A stretch of 24,316 bases of DNA from CAJQQY01 sp964352225 (GCA_964352225.1 CAYGRM010000054.1:1-24316), one strand, 5' to 3'; positions 6,901 to 15,550 are shown, counted from the first letter of the stretch. Program-made: numbers and translations. Notes: a model not told the origin generated them from the letters alone.

Positions 6901-7939
6901 CGGTATTTAAATTTTCATCCACTCTTGCCCAAACTGCTTTTTCAGGCAATACAATTTTTCTTGACCACTTGTGTGGAACGATAGAAAGATGGGTATTGAC
7001 AATCGTTACCTCTTGCTCGTTCGACAGCACGATGATAATATTTTTATCTGCAGCTAAAATTTGAAAGCAATCATTCAATACATTTAGCTTCAACAAATTG
7101 TCCGTATTGTCCAACAAACTATCTATCACAATTCTCTCCGAGGTATGAAATAATTTATACCGCTCAGTTTCGAATGTTTCTTCAAATCCATCAGCATCAA
7201 AAAAAGCTTGGATGTCCTCCGAACGAAATACTAAAGATTGGGTTAATGAATTTTCATCTTTTGTTCGAGTAATAATCCATTGGTTAGGTGGCAATAGATT
7301 TCCCTCAATATCTTGCGTTTCAATAATTACAGCAATTCCCATCCGTTTATTTAGGGGTGTAATTATAATGTTATGGTTAGTCGTAAAATGTACATATCCG
7401 TTCCTAGACTTTTGTTGAAAAACAATATAAGATTCTAAGAATTGATAAAAATTAGTAAAATTAGTAGTCAAGGTTTTTTGAAAATCTTCTCCAGAATTTC
7501 CCCATCCATTTTTCACTTTAAAATCCTTCATTACTTTTTCCGTCGTCTCTAATCCATACAATTTTCGTAGACCAGTTGCTAATTCATTCCTACCTGCCTG
7601 GAAGGTATCTTTTAAAAGTTGACTAAACTTTTCAGTAGATTTGGCATCCGCAATCGGTATATTTTTCAAATTAGAAATGACCGCATCTGCTCCCGACAAA
7701 TCTGCTCGAACATAATCATCTGGCAGATAATGATCGACATCAATCAAGCGCCCATGCACATCATAAAAACTCAAATTTGGACTACCTTGATAAAGCACCA
7801 CTAATACATCTTCATCTGGACTTTCGCCCGAAAGAATATGCATTTTTTCTATATTTAAGCCTTGAATTCCAAGGTGAGTATCTCGCTCAAAATGGTTGGG
7901 CAAAACTTGAAAAGAAAATTGTTCCTGAATCGTAGACAT
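3998..7939 (-). CDS. Large AAA+ (MoxR-like) ATPase with beta-rich N-terminus and coiled coil
   Basis: This 1313-aa protein has three parts. Residues 1 to about 440 are beta-rich with short repeated strand-turn units (for example ILAADKNIIIVLS and TVFIQKEDGEILVYDITGD), like a WD40-type propeller. Residues of about 465-790 are charged, Gln/Glu/Lys-rich and helical, a probable coiled coil. The last 350 or so carry an AAA+ module: Walker A GPPSTGKS at 979-986, Walker B LVNIEEI with Glu1046/1047, a sensor-1-like LLCAAANLGS, and FWSRIEVVEY as the likely arginine-finger region. Sequence style and the divergent VWA neighbour point to a MoxR-type remodelling ATPase. Some bacterial proteins annotated as DNA repair ATPases have a similar coiled-coil plus AAA build, but nothing here demonstrates repair. 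No signal peptide is present, so it should be cytoplasmic. Confidence 0.75.
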   Translation of the reverse strand: MSTIQEQFSFQVLPNHFERDTHLGIQGLNIEKMHILSGESPDEDVLVVLYQGSPNLSFYDVHGRLIDVDHYLPDDYVRADLSGADAVISNLKNIPIADAKSTEKFSQLLKDTFQAGRNELATGLRKLYGLETTEKVMKDFKVKNGWGNSGEDFQKTLTTNFTNFYQFLESYIVFQQKSRNGYVHFTTNHNIIITPLNKRMGIAVIIETQDIEGNLLPPNQWIITRTKDENSLTQSLVFRSEDIQAFFDADGFEETFETERYKLFHTSERIVIDSLLDNTDNLLKLNVLNDCFQILAADKNIIIVLSNEQEVTIVNTHLSIVPHKWSRKIVLPEKAVWARVDENLNTVFIQKEDGEILVYDITGDHVAEVDRLGRFAFGFEIDQNGSVLALALRENTPNQLLKINTNANELEVPSEQQNFVAVLKNLSHLFKGESIFTQKQFAKIVTEEKPKEEEKLPSAFDQARFDFETNVEYMLVEVGNNYEELLAIQNKIAVARQNIGEELSAQAEKEGVFLVGQRLQKALNSILRPAEKKVRDLVEESRAKMILEKSRQFQQDIYKLTDPNAYRDILNSIRQFQDELNSMMPQNSDQVLAEFKEIQLELNKTFSKQIASDGNALQSFITGEIEQIEAAVKNTHNPRQLEALLSTHPASLELMTLLKQPFILENIAKEKSLSPAGIQSRLYHAVTIRKGELIAEIERKEADRNAAKLQLANMINESIDFFVIHHSGGFSDLELRGNATYQQILGDISKLEKTFKDIRLAIELRRKLERRILERNRADLEKMVAFEGKYAYIQNDPDLFVDMESSIQNFPKWEMRVLEKKGTAGIYQVIFERDTDREIYRPSATENLEAGRAFEIGEEDYSFFANEYKKYGHPENVIELLECLWKITMGQESADDFPQFEHTTIEQLLPQQDVSKKGLRCALEKKRREQSEKNRTRNVPVIGPEFIDETPYFQHKLHEFVIKVKLQMVSESGIILFSGPPSTGKSMFLKFAASIMNREYFEHAADKWQTKNSLVTAVKFGDTGPYATPAGFVRAITTPHSLVNIEEIKEWTEALRKSLNPFFAGSKIFIAQDGTTYKIGDNVLLCAAANLGSMYREDDEPFTADFWSRIEVVEYDYAPEKVDREYLQQLYAGEKPTFLTMQDLVRHHFGYYNAPETPQAKAMYFSKKFLEFTLLPKMDEQVKRENLQNHLREFFIDTEAFQPAKEFSPEEATKIALRRLKDFQGYSAIEFFDLYDHFTNGQNLRSQRLAQLQSDDIEKYEQLKILILCLRYLEGALRRLREKFYSSAGQTEIEGTNREFIKCVYLMGLMGKF

Positions 7940-7971
7940 GAATGATTTTTTTTAGCTTTACATTACTCGTC

Positions 7972-8032
7972 CGTAGTTGGACTCTCCCGAGTCCAGTTTC
8001 TGTTGTTCGGGACTTAGGAGAGTCCAGCTACG
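7972..8032. repeat. REP-like palindrome in the divergent promoter region
   Basis: A 61-bp imperfect inverted repeat. Its arms, CGTAGTTGGACTCTCC plus CGAGTCC (7972-7994) and GGACTTAGG plus AGAGTCCAGCTACG (8010-8032), differ at three of 23 positions. It fills over half of the 109-bp gap between the AAA+ and VWA genes. The GGACTCTCC core and outer CGTAG resemble dispersed REP-type palindromes mobilised by RAYT transposases. A second palindrome with the same outer CGTAGT-GG start lies at 17287-17369. Confidence 0.6.
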
Positions 8033-8048
8033 TCGAAAATAACAATAA

Positions 8049-10567
8049 ATGAAAGGTGAAAATAAAAATAAAACATTAGAAAATAAACTCATTCTTTTAA
8101 AGGACGAAGATAGAGAAAAAATGCCTGCACAAACCTTTAGATTTTGGCAGGACTTACAAAGAAGTTTAAGGGTTCAAAACTATGCTATCATTGACTTTCA
8201 GGCCAAGTCACCTCATGAAAATCATTGGTATTGGTACCTCACCTACCCTTCTGCATCTTTTGCTAATGATCTCCTTAAAAATGCTTTTCTATCCCAAACT
8301 AAAATTTCTTCCAGCTGGATCAAAGAATTGGAAAAGGCTCTCCTCCGAAAAGGTTTTTTCATCCCTCAAAATGATATTGTCAACCTTGGAAGTACATTGT
8401 TACAAAACCATTTAGTTTACTTTCAAAAGCTTCATGCTGATTTCCCATTTGAAAAATATCTGCAAAAGATACTGTTAAAAAAGCATGAACTTAAACGTAA
8501 AAATATCCCTGTTCCACTTATTGCAATTAAGGAGCATTTTCATTTTTATATTCTTTTTCTTCAGGAAGTATTCCAAGCAGATTTTCACGCATTAAAGTCT
8601 ATTCGGAAAATAGTTTCTCAAGATATTTTGGTGGCAGACTTTAATAAAAAATTACCTTCAGAGCAATTGATCAAAATGTTTTATTATGTAGCAAATCAAT
8701 ATTTTNNNNNNNNNNATATTTTTGTGGAACTTTTAACGAAAGTTTTTTCCAAAAAATAATCAAAAAATCTAGTATCGAAATTCAACGCTTTTGGAAAAAG
8801 AGAAGTCAATATTTTTTCGAATATTTCGAGAACCTATTTTCTTCGCAGCAATTTAAAAGTCGGTTTGATATTTTTTCCTCGGATGAAATTGCAGAAGATT
8901 TCTTTGAAATATGCCTGGCGGATCTTGAATTAATTCAATTTCAAGAAATTATGGACAACTCTACTAATGAAAATATCATCAGTTTTTTTCCCGATCCTTT
9001 TGGAGAAAAATATGGAAAAAGTAGAAAATTATCCTTGCGGGAGAAAATGAAAAAAGCTATTGGGGATGCCTCATTCCTAGAACGAATTCAGTTGTTATCA
9101 GATCAAATTAATCCTGATCCAAAACCTAACTTATCTCCTTCCTTTAAAAACTGGATAGACGAAGCTGAATATTATTGGTATGAATTGGAAGAAGAGGATA
9201 AGCTTGAATTCCGAAATTCAACAGAGGAACACTTAACCTATTCGCAAATTGAAACATTAAAAAAGATAGCTCAAAATCGTTGGGATTTACATTTAGAAAA
9301 AATTAGTAGTGAAATTTTAGCTCCTTTTATTTTTTGGAAAAAGGAAACAGAAGATTGGATGCCAAGATTTAATTTGATGCCACACCAAGCATCAAAAACT
9401 TTAGAAATCAAGTTTCAAAAAAAGATTGAAACTGAGCTGTTGGAATTAGAACTTTTGGAAAAAATGTTATCAGAATTATACACCAAACAAACTTTGACAG
9501 GCATCAGAAACTTTACTAATACCACTCGAAGTTTTAAACTTAGTTTTATCAAACAGAAATGGAACGACTCCTTGAGCGCTCATATTTTGAATGTAAAAAA
9601 TCGAGATAACTACCGACTCCGAAGGATGCAAGAATTTGGAATTGTGGAAGGTGATGAAATCGTTAATCGCCGAAAAGATATTTGGTTGGATGAAATGTTA
9701 GAAATTGAAAAGGAAATTCGACCTTATGTTTTATATGTGAAAAATGCATTTCAAGGAGCTTTACCAGTCAGAAAAACGGTAGAGTTCGATCCATATCGAC
9801 ATAGTTTTGATGGAGTAGAATTTGATCCAGAAACGATTCAAGATCAAGAAAAATGGCTCAATGGAGAAGTCATGAAATCCCTCCGCATCAAGGTGGATAA
9901 AGAACCTGTCGAGCAAATAAATGCTTTTGCTTTAGACTCTTCTGGATCCATGAAGCATGAAAAAATGAGGAATCTTTTTAAGTTGTGTTATCTTTTGGTT
10001 TTAGGTTTGGAGGACCGAAAAACATATGATGCATTTCATTTTTTCAGTACCTATTTTATTGAAACTGCAAATTTCACTCATAACTATACCAAGCGAAATT
10101 TACTCTTCAAGGTGCTTCGAAATATTTCAAAAATCAAAGATGGGAAAGTTCTTTACGCAGGAAAAGGAGGAACGAATATTAGTGCAGGCGTCGTTGAATG
10201 TCATCAACGAATTCAGAATTTCATCTCTGACAAAAATCTAGATCGAGCTGGGAAAAAATACCTGACATCGATTTTTGTAATCACCGATGGGGAGCCTTCA
10301 GCAGGCATTTTAGATATTGATTTGTTGCGGGAAAAAATCGTAGAAAAACGAGCCGAAAATAATACCGCGATCAAAGGAATTTATATTAAACCAAAAGGAG
10401 AAGAATCGATGTTTATGGAACAAATCTTTGGTGCAAATAATTATGTTGAAACAGAAGATTTTGACAATGCCATTGAAAGATTTGTTCAAATCATGACCGC
10501 GACTTATAAAGAACAACGGAAAAAATTAAAGCAAGCAGAAAAAAAGAAGCATGAAAAAAATAGATAA
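8049..10567 (+). CDS. VWA-domain protein, partner of the AAA+ ATPase (gene split by an assembly gap)
   Basis: One gene of roughly 840 codons interrupted by ten Ns at 8706-8715. Before the gap the frame from ATG 8049 runs to NQYF. After it, coding resumes in another frame (YFCGTFNESFFQKIIKK, then RFWKKRSQYFFEYFENLF, and DEIAEDFFEICLADLELIQF) and leads without a stop into the Met at 8951, which is therefore internal. The N-terminal two-thirds is helical and charged. The C-terminus is a VWA domain with a complete MIDAS: DSSGS (329-333, counted from 8951), Thr408 in GGTNISAG and Asp446 in ITDGEPS. Helical N-terminus plus C-terminal VWA is the layout of ViaA, partner of the MoxR ATPase RavA. A cytoplasmic metal-dependent adaptor is likely. 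Confidence 0.8.
8706..8715. other. Assembly gap (10 N)
   Basis: Ten N bases. The reading frame differs across the gap by an amount ten bases cannot reconcile, so the true missing length is not ten, or there is a nearby base error. Confidence 0.99.
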
Positions 10568-12545
10568 CCAATTAGAAAAATTTGGTCTAATCCTAGGAGG
10601 GAAAATTGAGAGCGAAATTATTGAATCCGTTTTTACTCCAAAAAATTACGACATCATTATTTTGAAAACGAATAGTAAAATCTATTTCCGAAACTATCAA
10701 AATCAACCTATCGAAACTTCTGATCTATGGTCAGATTTTTACCTAGAACCGATCACAAATAGTTTTTTTAGAAAAGATGAAAATGATGCTTGGTTCGATT
10801 TGGAAGGCTATCGATTGGATACTCCAATTTTTTTGATGGATGATGTACTGGTTTCTCTTTTGGAAAAAACAAGTAAACAATCGCTCTCCTTCCGTCATCA
10901 AGAAATCATTTCAAGCCCTCACTTTGGTTTAGTGCAAGTTGGGAAATTAGTCTTTGATTCGAGTCTAAATTTAGTGGATTTTTATGGAGAAAAAATCACC
11001 GGACTGGGCAACAAAAATATTGTTTTTCAAAGTGGAAAAATAGTGCAAGAGGTACAGATTGGGTTGCACCAAAAAGCTTTTATTGACGAAAAAAGTCGAA
11101 AGCCGTTTCTGATCAATGAACAAATTGTAACAAAACATTTACAAACCCTAAAAAAACGAAAAAATCAATTCGAGATTTTTTTGGCTGAGGAAAATGAATA
11201 TGTTATAGTTAGTAAAACTTCAGAGCCATTGAAGTGTGATAATTGTTTGGTCTCCATTGATTTTTCTACTTATCAGGAATTAGGAAAAGAAGAATTAGTT
11301 TATTGCCAAATGGATAACCTTGGTAAGTTCATGGATCTTAATTCTCAATCCACTTTTCATCTTCCAGCCCTCGAAAATGAACCGATCATTTTTATAGATT
11401 CAGCTTTTGTAGAGGTCAACGGTGAAGTATTGAGAAATATAAAAACAGAAAAAAAATCATTTGTCTTTAATGAAACTAAAGGGAATATTTTCACTTTGGA
11501 TAATTCTAAAATCATCCCAAACTCAGTCTCCGAATTAAAAAATTTCGAAAACCACCTCGCTATCTTTTCCTACCAAAACGACTTGAATTTATTTTCTAAA
11601 AAAACCTGTCAACCAATTGATATTCAAGGACTTACAAGTAACTTGCAAAACATCATAGGTTCTCCTCGACAAGCCCTTTGGAATGCCATAGATAGTGATG
11701 CTCAAAAAGTGGTTATTGATGGAAGGCAAGGATTTGAACATTTAAAAATTGCAAAAATTGGAGACCAGAATATTGTTGAAGTTTTTGACGAACCTCACAA
11801 AATTGGAAATTCTTTTTTACAAAATTCGTTGCTCAAAACCTTGGGTGGAACTGAAAAACGAGTTATTGATTTATCCAACGATGAATTAAAAATTTATACG
11901 CTCCCATCTGATTTAAAATCAAATTCAATCAGCGAAGAACCATCCGTTTTCCAAAATAGACCGATCCATGAATTAGATTTTTCAAACCCAATTATGATTG
12001 AGGAAGAGGAATTTTTAATTGGAAAATTCATCCCTTTTCGAGAAGATATTTCTCCCATCATTATTCAAAAATCGAATAATCGTCCATTGCAATTAGAGGG
12101 AGGTGCCCATAAAAATGAGATCGTAACTGCTTTCAATTTTAAGACTTTAGAAACAGAATTTTTCCTTGGAAATCATCGGATGATTGGTAGTTTTACTTTG
12201 ACGGAAGATTATAAAAAAGAGGAGTTAGTTTTTTCATTTCAAGAACAAAAAAGTTGGCTAGAATTTGGAGAAGATTTCCTCCCTATTTTTAAGAAAGTTT
12301 TTACAGTTGAAAATGAAAAAGGTTGGGCTTGTAGCTTATTTGAGATTCGTGATTTGAATTCTAAATCAGAATTTATTGCCGTAGAAAACAATCCTCCTTA
12401 TCGAGTTTTAGTTCAACATAAAGGAGGAAATACTGAGTTAAAAATATTTAAAGGTTCTGATAAGTTACCCAAAACACCGGAAGATGTTTCGTTGATGAGT
12501 CGATGGTTTTTTGGAAATTCAAGAGCACTAAAAGAATTGAAATAA
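10551..12545 (+). CDS. Beta-rich hypothetical protein of the AAA+/VWA module
   Basis: This 664-aa protein of no recognised family starts 17 bases before the end of the VWA gene, so the two are co-transcribed and probably translationally coupled. It has no signal peptide or membrane segment. Short beta-strand and turn units recur throughout (YDIIILKTNSKIYFRNY, FGLVQVGKLVFDSSLNLVDFYG, NHLAIFSYQNDLNLF, ENEYVIVSKTSEPLKCDNCLV), suggesting one or two propeller-like domains, like the N-terminal part of the AAA+ partner. CDNC is the only Cys pair, too little for a zinc site. By position it is the third component of a MoxR-VWA ternary module, perhaps the substrate-recognition subunit. A strong terminator follows at once. 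Confidence 0.6.
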   Translation: MKKIDNQLEKFGLILGGKIESEIIESVFTPKNYDIIILKTNSKIYFRNYQNQPIETSDLWSDFYLEPITNSFFRKDENDAWFDLEGYRLDTPIFLMDDVLVSLLEKTSKQSLSFRHQEIISSPHFGLVQVGKLVFDSSLNLVDFYGEKITGLGNKNIVFQSGKIVQEVQIGLHQKAFIDEKSRKPFLINEQIVTKHLQTLKKRKNQFEIFLAEENEYVIVSKTSEPLKCDNCLVSIDFSTYQELGKEELVYCQMDNLGKFMDLNSQSTFHLPALENEPIIFIDSAFVEVNGEVLRNIKTEKKSFVFNETKGNIFTLDNSKIIPNSVSELKNFENHLAIFSYQNDLNLFSKKTCQPIDIQGLTSNLQNIIGSPRQALWNAIDSDAQKVVIDGRQGFEHLKIAKIGDQNIVEVFDEPHKIGNSFLQNSLLKTLGGTEKRVIDLSNDELKIYTLPSDLKSNSISEEPSVFQNRPIHELDFSNPIMIEEEEFLIGKFIPFREDISPIIIQKSNNRPLQLEGGAHKNEIVTAFNFKTLETEFFLGNHRMIGSFTLTEDYKKEELVFSFQEQKSWLEFGEDFLPIFKKVFTVENEKGWACSLFEIRDLNSKSEFIAVENNPPYRVLVQHKGGNTELKIFKGSDKLPKTPEDVSLMSRWFFGNSRALKELK

Positions 12546-12546
12546 T

Positions 12547-12592
12547 AAAAATAACAATAGACTTACAAAACTGTAAGTCTATTGTTATTTTT
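12547..12592. terminator. Bidirectional terminator between convergent genes
   Basis: A perfect 20-bp inverted repeat, with AAAAATAACAATAGACTTAC (12547-12566) pairing with its complement at 12573-12592 around AAAACT. It ends in T-runs in both directions. It lies four bases from the thiolase stop and two bases from the stop of the 664-aa gene, serving both. Confidence 0.92.
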
Positions 12593-12595
12593 TAT

Positions 12596-13777
12596 CTAAA
12601 CTACTTCGAACAAACCTGCAGCTCCCATCCCTCCTCCAACACACATCGTACATACTACATACTTCGCTCCTCTCCTTTTCCCTTCGATTAGAGCATGTCC
12701 AACCATTCGCGAACCAGTCATTCCATATGGATGTCCAATAGAGATGGCACCACCATTTACATTTAGGATCTCATCTGGAATACCTAATCGGTCTCGGCAA
12801 TAAAGTGCTTGGACAGCAAATGCCTCATTCAATTCCCATAGTCCAATATCGTCCATTTTCAATCCATGCGCTTTCAATAATTTTGGAATAGCGAAAACTG
12901 GACCGATGCCCATTTCATCAGGTTCGCAACCTGCCACCGCAATTCCTCGATAAATTCCTAAAGGTTCCACCCCTCTTTGTTCTGCCAATTTGCTATCCAT
13001 CAAAACACAAGCAGATGCTCCATCAGAAAGTTGACTAGCATTTCCAGCGGTAACCGTTCCACCTTCGATCACCAAGCGTAAACCTTGCAAACCTTCCAAA
13101 GTGGTAGAAGGTCGATTCCCTTCATCCTTGGTCAACGTCACTTCCTCAAAACTTACTTTTTTAGTTTCTTTATCCATCACACCTTTAATGGTGGTGACAG
13201 GAATTATTTCATCGTCAAATTTTCCAGCTGCCTGTGCTGCCGCAGTTCGCATCTGACTTTGATATCCATATTCATCTTGTCGATCTCTGCTGATACCATA
13301 TCTTTTCGCTACGACTTCCGCAGTTTGCAGCATTGGCATGTAGGCATCTTTGTGCATGGCTACCAATTTTTTGTCAACCATTTGATAAGTGTTCATATGC
13401 TCATTTTGCACCAAACTGATTGACTCTAAACCTCCGCCAATGGCAATACTCATTCCATCAGTAATAATTTGTTTAGCAGCAGTTGCTATCGCCATCATCC
13501 CAGACGAGCATTGTCGGTCGATCGTCATCCCACTCACTGTCACCGGCAAGCCTGCAGCAAGTGCTGACAACCTTCCAATATTCCCGCCTGTCGATCCTTG
13601 AGTCAAGGCATTTCCCATAATGACATCATCAATCTCAGCAGGATCAACACCTGCTCTTTTTACAGCTTCTCTGATGGCAAAACTTGCCAAAGTTGGGCCT
13701 TGGGTTGCGTTGAAAGCTCCTCGATAAGCTTTACCAATTGGAGTTCTTGCGGTGGAAACGATTACTGCTTCTTTCAT
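12596..13777 (-). CDS. Thiolase (acetyl-CoA C-acyltransferase)
   Basis: Starting at ATG 13777 gives 393 aa, the normal thiolase length, beginning MKEAVIVSTARTPIGKAYRG. A longer frame from 13831 would add 18 Lys-rich residues unlike the family and is rejected. All catalytic residues are present: Cys90 in DRQCSSGMMA (acyl acceptor), His349 in SIGHPYGMTGSR and Cys379 in CTMCVGGGMG. The reaction is CoA-dependent cleavage of 3-ketoacyl-CoA to acetyl-CoA and a shortened acyl-CoA, or the reverse condensation. It lies 114 bp downstream of the enoyl-CoA hydratase-like gene on the same strand, so both probably form one operon, the degradative end of the acyl-CoA pathway here. Close relatives act on straight or branched chains, so the substrate is not settled. 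Confidence 0.95.
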   Translation of the reverse strand: MKEAVIVSTARTPIGKAYRGAFNATQGPTLASFAIREAVKRAGVDPAEIDDVIMGNALTQGSTGGNIGRLSALAAGLPVTVSGMTIDRQCSSGMMAIATAAKQIITDGMSIAIGGGLESISLVQNEHMNTYQMVDKKLVAMHKDAYMPMLQTAEVVAKRYGISRDRQDEYGYQSQMRTAAAQAAGKFDDEIIPVTTIKGVMDKETKKVSFEEVTLTKDEGNRPSTTLEGLQGLRLVIEGGTVTAGNASQLSDGASACVLMDSKLAEQRGVEPLGIYRGIAVAGCEPDEMGIGPVFAIPKLLKAHGLKMDDIGLWELNEAFAVQALYCRDRLGIPDEILNVNGGAISIGHPYGMTGSRMVGHALIEGKRRGAKYVVCTMCVGGGMGAAGLFEVV

Positions 13778-13891
13778 TTTTTTGTTTTTATTGCGGCTGA
13801 CTTTTTTGTCCGTTTCAAAGTCAACTCGCAAGGTTGTGATTTATTAATTATTACAGCCGATTTTCATACGGACTATAAGTTGGTTATAACG

Positions 13892-14641
13892 CTAAATTTT
13901 ATCTTTAAAATTTTTCAAGTCATCTGTTTTATCCATCACTTCCATTTCAAATTTTGCTTCGAACTCTAATCCTTCCTTCAAGGTATGCTCACTTCCAAAT
14001 TGATAGAGTTCTTTTATCGAACCAATTGCTTGGCCACTATTAGGAAGGATTTTTCCAATCAAATTATCAACAGCCGATTTCAACTCTTCCAAGGGATGCG
14101 AGGAATTCGCCAAACCAATTCGAGCAGCCTCATTTCCTGATATTGCTTGGGCTGTAAACGAAAGTTCTTTTGCTTTTCGAAGTCCGACTTGTTGTTGCAA
14201 TCTTTGGGTCATTCCCCAGGTAGGTCGGATTCCCCACTTGGCATGAGTATCTCCGATTTTTGCTTCGTCAGCGGTAAGTATCAAATCAAATGACATCATT
14301 ATCTCCATCGCACCAGTAAAACAAAATCCGTTGACCATGGCAATCGTAACTTGTGGACAAGTTTCATTCATTCGCATAATTTCCATTCCATCTTCATACA
14401 TTTTGAAACCAGGTTCAACCTTCGTTTCTTGAAAGGCAGAAAGATCTACGCCTGCCGACCAAGCTCTCCCCTCTCCTTTTGTAACAATGACTCTACAAGT
14501 TTTATCTTCAGTTATTTTGGTCAAAAGTGCTCGCCATTCATCCAGCATCACTTGAGTAAATGCGTTTAATTTGTCAGGACGATTTAGCGTAACCCAAGCG
14601 ACTTCGCCAATTCGTTCGTATTTGATTTGAGTAAGATTCAT
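13892..14641 (-). CDS. Enoyl-CoA hydratase/isomerase (crotonase) family protein
   Basis: This 249-aa protein is of crotonase length and layout: VAWVTLNRPDKLNAFT at the start, GRAWSAGVDLSAF forming the first half of the oxyanion hole, then GFCFTGAMEIMMSFDLILT and IGDTHAKWGIRPTWGMTQRL. Glu113 of AMEIMM matches the first catalytic Glu of rat mitochondrial hydratase (Glu144). Exactly 20 residues on, where the second Glu (Glu164) should be, there is His133. The protein may therefore not be a standard hydratase; crotonases with one Glu include isomerases, hydrolases and lyases. It precedes thiolase on the same strand and probably shares its transcript. The family is sure, the reaction is not. Confidence 0.85.
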   Translation of the reverse strand: MNLTQIKYERIGEVAWVTLNRPDKLNAFTQVMLDEWRALLTKITEDKTCRVIVTKGEGRAWSAGVDLSAFQETKVEPGFKMYEDGMEIMRMNETCPQVTIAMVNGFCFTGAMEIMMSFDLILTADEAKIGDTHAKWGIRPTWGMTQRLQQQVGLRKAKELSFTAQAISGNEAARIGLANSSHPLEELKSAVDNLIGKILPNSGQAIGSIKELYQFGSEHTLKEGLEFEAKFEMEVMDKTDDLKNFKDKI

Positions 14642-14738
14642 TATTAGAAGGTTTTATTTTAAACATTCCTTATTTGGAAAAACGAATTTATAGACTAGAA
14701 TTCTATTTTCGATTATACTGGTTAAAGTATTGGAAAGC

Positions 14739-14770
14739 AAAAAGCCTCTAAAAAATTTAAGAGGCTTTTT
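14739..14770. terminator. Terminator after the TetR gene
   Basis: AAAAAGCCTCT (14739-14749) pairs with AGAGGCTTTTT (14760-14770), with a 10-nt loop and A/T-runs on both sides. It lies 22 bases past the TetR stop on the minus strand and separates that gene from the hydratase-thiolase pair. Confidence 0.85.
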
Positions 14771-14792
14771 ATTAAAAATAATAATTCGATTT

Positions 14793-15428
14793 TCAATTTT
14801 CTTTTTCCTTAACTCCTCCTATAAATTCTTGATAAGATGTAATCCCTTTTTCTGTCAAGTAGGGATAAACCACCGCAAAACCTGCTTCCAATCCTTTGAC
14901 CACCACACTCCCCTCAATTCCTCTGATTTTCATTTGAGCAAACCAAAAATGATTATTGATCCAAATTTGCTGAGCCAATTGATCATATAGTCCCGGCATC
15001 TCAGCTGGTTCTGGCTTCATCAACCCTTTTCCCACAGCCATATAGTTTAGGTTTTTTATCATTTGGAGTGACTCTTGGATTTGAGTTTGCAAACCTTCTT
15101 TTAGTTCTGGATAAGTTTGAATAATGTTATTAGTATCTAAATAAAAGAACTGAAACTTTTCCTCAAATTCAAAATATGATTTTGCAATTTCTAATCCTTG
15201 CCCTTCCTGAATCAAAAGCCTATTTCCATAAACCTTTTCTTCTAAAACTTCTTTCATGTAATCAATAACTCCGAATACTAAATCCTTCTTAGTTTTAAAA
15301 TGATAATTAAAATTACTAAGACTAATTCCTGCGTGATCAGCAATATCCTGATTACGAGCATTAGCCAATCCAACTTGGTTAAAAAGTTCGACTGCGGAGA
15401 GAATTATTTTCATTTTGGTTTTAATCAT
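14793..15428 (-). CDS. TetR-family transcriptional regulator
   Basis: This 211-aa protein has a typical TetR N-terminal helix-turn-helix: KIILSAVELFNQVG, then NQDIADHAGISLSNFNYHF and KTKKDLVFGVIDYM within the first 60 residues. Met1 and Met6 are both possible starts; the domain begins right after Met6. The C-terminal 150 residues are helical and aromatic-rich, suited to binding an acyl-CoA or other hydrophobic effector. It is divergent from the acyl-CoA ligase gene across 198 bp and next to hydratase and thiolase genes, the arrangement of repressors such as PsrA, FadR (Bacillus) or KstR that control fatty-acid or sterol catabolism. That it represses the flanking genes is inference. A small ATCTATAGAT palindrome at 15478-15487 is a possible but weak operator. 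Confidence 0.88.
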   Translation of the reverse strand: MIKTKMKIILSAVELFNQVGLANARNQDIADHAGISLSNFNYHFKTKKDLVFGVIDYMKEVLEEKVYGNRLLIQEGQGLEIAKSYFEFEEKFQFFYLDTNNIIQTYPELKEGLQTQIQESLQMIKNLNYMAVGKGLMKPEPAEMPGLYDQLAQQIWINNHFWFAQMKIRGIEGSVVVKGLEAGFAVVYPYLTEKGITSYQEFIGGVKEKEN

Positions 15429-15521
15429 ACTTGCAATTTCTTTAAAATATTTCTTTAAACCAAAAAATTAATTTTTCATCTATAGATAGATTCCAACATT
15501 TTTATAACTTGCGTATCCTGA

Positions 15522-15550
15522 TTTGGCAAAAAAATTAACCTATATCTTAG
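15522..15550 (+). promoter_or_regulatory. Candidate promoter of the acyl-CoA ligase operon
   Basis: TTTG (15522-15525) and TATCTTAG (15543-15550) are 17 bases apart, close to the Bacteroidota -33/-7 pattern. The predicted start is about 70 bases before the ligase ATG. ATCTATAGAT (15478-15487) lies upstream, where a TetR protein could bind. Confidence 0.35.

Noticed and set aside
8951..10567. VWA protein starting at 8951 as a separate gene
   Set aside because: The frame is open and clearly coding upstream to the N gap, so 8951 is an internal Met.
13778..13831. Upstream thiolase start at 13831
   Set aside because: It adds a Lys-rich extension absent from thiolases. The family N-terminus MKEAVIVSTARTP begins at 13777.
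15478..15487. ATCTATAGAT as a firm TetR operator
   Set aside because: A 10-bp AT-rich palindrome is expected often by chance in this composition, and no second copy was seen near the hydratase gene.
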